The notes below the pieces were generated by a model that was not told the origin of the DNA, searched no databases, and saw only the letters and a list, made by a program, of their open reading frames with translations. 35,264 bases of DNA, from assembly GCF_000299935.1 (NCBI RefSeq), contig NZ_AMRL01000031.1, positions 1 to 35,264 on the forward strand, read 5' to 3'. Each line of letters starts with the position of its first letter. Position 1 is the first letter of the stretch. Shown here one piece after another: positions 31,049 to 35,264 of the stretch. Origin of the DNA: Oceanibaculum indicum P24. Its GTDB lineage: Bacteria; Pseudomonadota; Alphaproteobacteria; Oceanibaculales; Oceanibaculaceae. The translations under genes were made by a program, and so were the position numbers.

Positions 31049-32851
31049 ATGACTGCTGCCGCCGAAATCAAGGATACCGCTGCCCGCGATCTGGGCGATC
31101 TGCCGGAATGGCGGCTCGCCGACCTGTATGACGGGATGGCGTGTCCGCGGCTGAAGGCCGATCTGGATGGCGCGGAAAAGGACGCGGCGGCCTTCGAGAC
31201 GTCCTATGCCGGCAAGCTGGCCAGCCTCGACGGCGCGGCGCTGGGCCGGGCGGTCGCGGAATATGAGCGCATAGACGAGGTACTGTCGCGCGCCGCCAGC
31301 TATGCCCAGCTGGTCCATGCCGGCGACATGGGTGATGCGAAGATCGGGCGCTTCTACCAGTCGGTGGTGGAGCGGGTGACGGATATCTCCACGAAGCTGC
31401 TGTTCTTCACGCTGGAGCTGAACCGGCTGGATGAATCGCAGCTGGCGGACAAGCTGACGGCGCCGGAACTGGCGAAATTCTCCGCCTGGCTGCGCGATCT
31501 GCGCGTGTTCCGCGACCACCAGCTGTCCGACGATCTGGAAAAGCTGCTGCATGAGAAGGAGATTTCCGGCCGTTCCGCCTGGAACCGGCTGTTCGACGAG
31601 ACGCTGACCGGCCTGCGCTTTCCCTTCCAGGGCAAGGAGCTGACCGTCACCGGCATTCTGGAGAAGATGACCAGTGGCAAGCGCGAGGAACGGCGCGAGG
31701 CGGCAAAGTCTCTGGGCGCCACGCTGCGCGGCGAGGCCCGGCTGTTCTCGCTGGTCACCAACACGCTGGCCAAGGACAAGGAAACGGAGGATCGCTGGCG
31801 TCACTATCCGTCGCCGGTCTCGGCGCGCAACCGCGCCAACCAGATCGAGGATGAGGTGGTGGACGCGCTGGTGAACAGTGTGCGCGACCATTATCCGCGT
31901 CTCTCGCACCGCTATTACGCGCTGAAGGCGAAGTGGTTCGGCACCGACAAGCTGGATTACTGGGACCGCAACGCGCCGCTGCCCGACGATGCCGACCGGC
32001 TGATCCGCTGGGAGGAGGCGGAGGATACGGTGCTGACCGCCTATGCCGGCTTCGATCCACGCATGGCGGAGATTGGCGGGCGTTTCTTCCGCGAGGGCTG
32101 GATCGACGCGCCGGCCCGTCCCGGCAAGGCCTCTGGCGCCTTCTCGCACCCCACCGTGCCGAGCGCCCATCCCTATATCCTGCTGAATTATCAGGGCCGC
32201 ACGCGCGACGTGATGACGCTGGCGCATGAGCTGGGCCATGGCGTGCATCAGGTACTGGCGGCGGAGCAGGGGCATCTGCAGGCCAACACGCCGCTGACCC
32301 TGGCGGAGACCGCCAGCGTGTTCGGCGAGATGCTGACCTTCCAGGCGATGTTGAAGAAGGAAACCGATCCGAAGCGCCGCAAGGCCATGTTGGCCGGCAA
32401 GGTGGAGGACATGCTGAACACGGTGGTGCGGCAGGTCGCCTTCCATTTCTTCGAGGCGAAGCTGCATGCATCGCGCCGGCAGTCCGAGCTGACGCCGGAC
32501 GAGATCTGTGACATCTGGATGGAAACGCAGATCGAAAGCCTCGGCCCGGCGCTGCGCTTCGACGAGGATTACCGGCACTTCTGGGCCTATATCCCGCACT
32601 TCATCCATTCGCCCTTCTATGTCTATGCCTATGCCTTCGGCGACTGCCTGGTGAACTCGCTCTATGCGGTGTACCGGGAGGCGGAGGACGGTTTCGCCGA
32701 CCGTTATCTGGAGATGCTGCGGGCCGGCGGCACGCTGCGCCACAGGCAGTTGCTCGCACCCTTCGGGCTGGACGCCGCCGACCCGGCCTTCTGGGCCAAG
32801 GGGCTGTCGATGATCGCCGGCATGATCGATGAGCTGGAAGCGATGGAGTGA
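31049..32851 (+). CDS. pepF: Oligoendopeptidase F, peptidase family M3B
   Basis: Cytosolic zinc endopeptidase that degrades short peptides, 600 aa. The start at 31049 has GGAGAGGA just upstream; an ATG four codons earlier has no ribosome-binding site. The zinc motif is HELGH (H393, E394, H397), and the third ligand is the glutamate in TLAETASVFGEML about 28 residues later. The N-terminal LPEWRLADLYDGM and the middle RYYALKAKWFG...LDYWDRNAPLP are typical of M3B members. It lacks a signal peptide. It is divergent from the acyl-CoA synthetase gene. It could process peptides taken up by the ABC importer at 8598, though the two are not linked. Confidence 0.95.
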   Translation: MTAAAEIKDTAARDLGDLPEWRLADLYDGMACPRLKADLDGAEKDAAAFETSYAGKLASLDGAALGRAVAEYERIDEVLSRAASYAQLVHAGDMGDAKIGRFYQSVVERVTDISTKLLFFTLELNRLDESQLADKLTAPELAKFSAWLRDLRVFRDHQLSDDLEKLLHEKEISGRSAWNRLFDETLTGLRFPFQGKELTVTGILEKMTSGKREERREAAKSLGATLRGEARLFSLVTNTLAKDKETEDRWRHYPSPVSARNRANQIEDEVVDALVNSVRDHYPRLSHRYYALKAKWFGTDKLDYWDRNAPLPDDADRLIRWEEAEDTVLTAYAGFDPRMAEIGGRFFREGWIDAPARPGKASGAFSHPTVPSAHPYILLNYQGRTRDVMTLAHELGHGVHQVLAAEQGHLQANTPLTLAETASVFGEMLTFQAMLKKETDPKRRKAMLAGKVEDMLNTVVRQVAFHFFEAKLHASRRQSELTPDEICDIWMETQIESLGPALRFDEDYRHFWAYIPHFIHSPFYVYAYAFGDCLVNSLYAVYREAEDGFADRYLEMLRAGGTLRHRQLLAPFGLDAADPAFWAKGLSMIAGMIDELEAME

Positions 32852-32881
32852 AGGGGCGGGTTTCTTATCGCCCCCGTTGCC

Positions 32882-33006
32882 CTTCGAGACGCCCGCGCCA
32901 AGTTACCTTGGCGCAGGCTCCTCAGGACGAGGGCATCCGGGACATCCGGCAGTGCCGCCTGGTGACCTCATGCTGAGGAGCCGCCCTAATGGGCGGCGTC
33001 TCGAAG
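32882..33006 (-). repeat. Palindromic intergenic repeat, family C, copy 2
   Basis: 125 bases with the same perfect 10-base inverted ends CTTCGAGACG/CGTCTCGAAG as copy 1, in reverse orientation. It carries two internal hairpins, GCGCCAAG/CTTGGCGC and CCGCCC/GGGCGG. It lies between pepF and the AarF-like gene. Confidence 0.87.
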
Positions 33007-33041
33007 CATAGGGCGGCTAGCGCAAAAGGAATTGGAGTCCC

Positions 33042-34388
33042 ATGTCCGAGAATGAAGACAACAGGTTCGGCGGCCGGGCGCGGCGCTATGTCCAAGTCGG
33101 CAGCCGCGTCGGCGCGCTGGCGGCAAGGCTGGCGGGCGAGCGCTATCTCGGCCTGAAGCTGGACCGCACCGAGCATGCCGAGGGGCTGAAGCAGGCACTG
33201 GGCGGGCTGAAGGGCCCGCTGATGAAGGTGGCGCAGATCCTTGCCACCATCCCTGATGCGCTGCCGAAGGAATATGCGCAGGAGCTGCAGCAGCTGCAGT
33301 CCAACGCGCCGCCGATGGGCTGGCTGTTCGTGAAGCGCCGCATGGCCGCCGAGCTGGGGCCGGACTGGCGCTCGCGCTTCGCCGATTTCGCGCATGAGGC
33401 CGCCGCTGCGGCCTCGCTGGGCCAGGTCCACCGCGCCACATCCAAGGACGGCACGGCGCTGGCCTGCAAGCTGCAATATCCCGACATGCAGTCGGCGGTA
33501 GAGGCCGACTTGAAGCAGCTGAAGCTCGCCATGTCGGTCTACGAGCGCTACGACAAGGCGATCTCGACATCCCGCATGTATGAGGAGCTGTCGGCCCGCC
33601 TTCGGGAGGAGCTGGATTACGATCTGGAACGCCGGCACATGGCGCTCTATGCCCATATGTTGGTGGATGAGTCCGGTGTGCATGTGCCGGTCGCCGTGCC
33701 GGAACTCTCCACCAGGCGGCTGCTGACCATGAACTGGCTGGACGGTGCGCCGCTGCTGTCCGTCACCGGGGAGGATCTCGACTTCCGCAACCGCGTGGCG
33801 CTGAACATGTTCCGTGCCTGGTACGTGCCGTTCTATTTCTTCGGCTCGATCCATGGCGACCCGCATCTCGGCAATTACTCGGTGCGCCCGGATGGCAGCG
33901 TGAACCTGCTGGATTTCGGTTGCGTGCGGGTGTTCCGGCCCAGCTTCGTCGAGGGCGTCATCGACCTCTACAAGGCGCTGCGCGACGGCGATGACGAGCT
34001 GGCGGTGCATGCCTACACAATCTGGGGCTTCGAGAATCTGACCAAGGACAAGATCGAGGTGCTGAACCTCTGGGCGCGCTTCATCTATGCGCCGCTGATG
34101 GAGGACCGCCAGCGCCCGATCCAGGAAACCAACAACGGCATGTATGGCCGCGAGGTGGCGGAGAAGGTGCATGCCGAACTGCGCCGGATCGGCGGCGTCG
34201 CCCCGCCGCGCGAATTCGTGCTGATGGACCGCGCGGCCATCGGCCTCGGCTCGGTGTTCCTGCATCTGAAGGCGGAGATCAACTGGTACCGCATGTTCCA
34301 CGAGCTGATCGCCGATTTCGACGCGAAGGCACTGGCGAAACGCCAGGCCGAGGCGCTGAAGACCGCCGAAGTGCCCGAAGCGGCGTGA
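33042..34388 (+). CDS. AarF/UbiB (ABC1)-family atypical kinase
   Basis: Atypical protein-kinase-like ATPase, 448 aa; relatives include UbiB and COQ8, which support ubiquinone synthesis. The ATG at 33042 follows GGAG by five bases. The Ala-rich nucleotide loop AAAAASLGQVHRA replaces the usual Gly-rich loop, ACKLQYP holds the ATP lysine, GSIHGDPHLGNY is the catalytic loop, and LLDFGCVR is the metal-binding DFG. The family's KxGQ motif reads KVAQ here (GPLMKVAQILATIPDALP), with Ala for Gly. No C-terminal membrane helices like those of E. coli UbiB are obvious, so it may be a soluble relative. No ubiquinone gene is nearby, so the exact role is open. Confidence 0.88.
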   Translation: MSENEDNRFGGRARRYVQVGSRVGALAARLAGERYLGLKLDRTEHAEGLKQALGGLKGPLMKVAQILATIPDALPKEYAQELQQLQSNAPPMGWLFVKRRMAAELGPDWRSRFADFAHEAAAAASLGQVHRATSKDGTALACKLQYPDMQSAVEADLKQLKLAMSVYERYDKAISTSRMYEELSARLREELDYDLERRHMALYAHMLVDESGVHVPVAVPELSTRRLLTMNWLDGAPLLSVTGEDLDFRNRVALNMFRAWYVPFYFFGSIHGDPHLGNYSVRPDGSVNLLDFGCVRVFRPSFVEGVIDLYKALRDGDDELAVHAYTIWGFENLTKDKIEVLNLWARFIYAPLMEDRQRPIQETNNGMYGREVAEKVHAELRRIGGVAPPREFVLMDRAAIGLGSVFLHLKAEINWYRMFHELIADFDAKALAKRQAEALKTAEVPEAA

Positions 34389-34423
34389 GGGGAATTGCGC
34401 TCCCTATTACAACCACACTAGCC

Positions 34424-34522
34424 GTCATTCCCGGGCTTGTCCCGGGAATCCAGGGTTCAGCCTGATCGGGCGGGCATCCAGTTAGCTGAGGCCTGGACCC
34501 CCGCAATAAATGCGGGGGTGAC
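34424..34522 (+). repeat. Palindromic intergenic repeat, family B, copy 5
   Basis: 99 bases, four differences from copy 1 by direct comparison, same strand. GTCA/TGAC ends and both hairpins are perfect. Confidence 0.9.
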
Positions 34523-34581
34523 GGGCGGAGTAGGTGGCGGGAGAGGAGCGAGCGCCAGCGTCTGGGTGAAGAACAAAATAA

Positions 34582-34726
34582 CCCTCTCCCCTCGCGGGAG
34601 AGGGTGGTGAGCGATAGCGAACCGGGTGAGGGGGATTGCGCCGCCCGTGCGGTTACCCCTCACCCAGCTCCGGCTAACTCGCTGCGCGACTAAGCCTCCG
34701 CGTCCCTCTCCCGCAAGGGGAGAGGG
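34582..34726 (+). repeat. Palindromic intergenic repeat, family A, copy 3
   Basis: 145 bases. The 23-base ends are inverted copies of each other with one mismatch, and each is also a hairpin (CCCTCTCCC/GGGAGAGGG). The interior matches copy 1 closely. Confidence 0.9.
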
Positions 34727-34835
34727 TATTTGCCGATCCCCCGTAACCCTGCCCCGATGCATTGCCGCTTGCCAGCGCGGGCGCGGGCAGCTTTCCTATG
34801 CGGCACTGCAAAAAAACAAGAAGCAGGAGTGGGGA

Positions 34836-35264
34836 ATGGAGTCTTTTCCGGGCCTGGGGTCGGGTGCGCACCGGCCGGTGACGCTGGGCAGCCGGCACAT
34901 GGTGTCAGCCGGCCATCACGCCGCCGCGCAGGCTGGCCTCGCCATTCTGGAGGCGGGCGGCAATGCTGTCGATGCGGGCGTGGCCGCCGGCATCGCGCTG
35001 GGCGTGCTGCAATCCGACCTGGTGAATGTCGCGGGCGTGGCGCCGATCATGATCCGCATGGCGGACAGCGGCGAGGTGACGACGATCAGCGGCCTTGGCT
35101 GTTTTCCGAAGCAGGCCAGTTCCGCCTGGTTCCGCGAAAACCATGGCGGCGAGATTCCCCCCGGCCTGAAGCGCACCGTGGTGCCCGCCGCGCCGGATGC
35201 CTGGATCGCCGCGCTGGCGAAGTACGGCACCATGCGGTTTTCCGATGTGGCGGCGGCGGCCATC
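34836..35264 (+). CDS. ggt: Gamma-glutamyltransferase family protein, 5' part (cut by window end)
   Basis: N-terminal 143 residues of a gamma-glutamyltranspeptidase-like Ntn hydrolase; the frame runs open to the last base. Start at ATG 34836 with AGGAG about six bases upstream. The segment MVSAGHHAAAQAGLAILEAGGNAVDAGVAAGIALGV is the hallmark opening of the family. SDLVNVAGVAPIMIRMADSG and RTVVPAAPDAWIAALAKYG also align with its large subunit. The usual G-x-G-G-F-M motif is replaced by NVAGVAPIMIR, as in the broader GGT-like group that includes acylases. The self-cleavage threonine and catalytic residues lie beyond the window. No clear signal peptide is seen, so a cytosolic GGT-like enzyme is possible. 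Confidence 0.85.
   Translation, partial: MESFPGLGSGAHRPVTLGSRHMVSAGHHAAAQAGLAILEAGGNAVDAGVAAGIALGVLQSDLVNVAGVAPIMIRMADSGEVTTISGLGCFPKQASSAWFRENHGGEIPPGLKRTVVPAAPDAWIAALAKYGTMRFSDVAAAAI

Larger units (their letters stand above)
34389..34835. other. Gene-free gap filled by repeats B5 and A3
   Basis: 447 bases between the AarF-like gene and the gamma-glutamyltransferase gene, both plus strand. Family B copy 5 and family A copy 3 occupy more than half of it. The rest (34727-34835) shows only the ribosome-binding site AGGAG and no clear promoter. Confidence 0.8.

Noticed and set aside
29176-31131. 651-codon plus-strand frame
   Set aside because: Antisense to the acyl-CoA synthetase gene, which has all adenylation motifs intact.
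31028-32743. 571-codon minus-strand frame
   Set aside because: Antisense to pepF, whose HELGH motif and length are normal.
32853-32874. GGGGCG/CGCCCC hairpin after pepF as terminator
   Set aside because: No T-run follows and the adjacent family C repeat offers stronger hairpins.

Overview
The window is GC-rich chromosomal DNA from an alphaproteobacterium, probably of Rhodospirillales type; the genus cannot be fixed from the sequence alone. Pointers are an F0-only ATP synthase cluster (atpI-atpB-atpE-b'-b, with no F1 genes beside it and duplicated b/b' subunits), a membrane-anchored c-type cytochrome beside it, a DUF2125 protein, a TRAP-TAXI uptake system, and dense palindromic intergenic repeats. 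No rRNA, tRNA, CRISPR array, phage or transposase gene was seen.

Layout. 1-2013: 3' part of smc (hinge, second coiled coil, C-terminal ATPase half). 2070-4817: F0 operon with a convincing promoter and a terminator. 4888-8284: cytochrome c, DUF2125 protein, gamma-glutamylcyclotransferase and a DoeB-like amide hydrolase, in two convergent pairs that each share a CTAG double stop. 8471-13944: peptide-type ABC importer (binding protein, two permeases, one fused double ATPase), divergent from the hydrolase. 14392-15258: OmpA-domain lipoprotein. 15451-18984: YnjBCD-type ABC importer on the minus strand. 19115-21006: thpR, cobB and an uncharacterised uracil-DNA glycosylase superfamily gene on the plus strand. 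21013-21695: Phd/PemK-like toxin-antitoxin pair. 21990-26551: UspA, fused TRAP permease and TAXI binding protein. 26886-28241: class-III aminotransferase. 28401-28916: apt. 29116-30924: acyl-CoA synthetase. 31049-32851: oligoendopeptidase F. 33042-34388: AarF/UbiB-like kinase. 34836 to the end: start of a gamma-glutamyltransferase, cut by the window edge.

The metabolic theme is scavenging of organic nitrogen and carbon. There are three importers (peptide ABC, YnjBCD, TRAP-TAXI), a peptidase, an amide hydrolase, an aminotransferase, two gamma-glutamyl enzymes and an acyl-CoA synthetase.

The least explained structure is a set of three families of palindromic intergenic repeats (about 97-175 bp, eleven loci). 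They fill four of the five gene-free gaps longer than 300 bp. One gap lies inside the TRAP-TAXI cluster, and two copies lie in tandem beside the toxin-antitoxin promoter. No wholly new multi-gene system is obvious. The best candidates for undescribed biology are the repeat families, the hydrolase/ABC pairing, the thpR-cobB-UDG cluster and the regulatory hairpins in the ABC and F0 operons.
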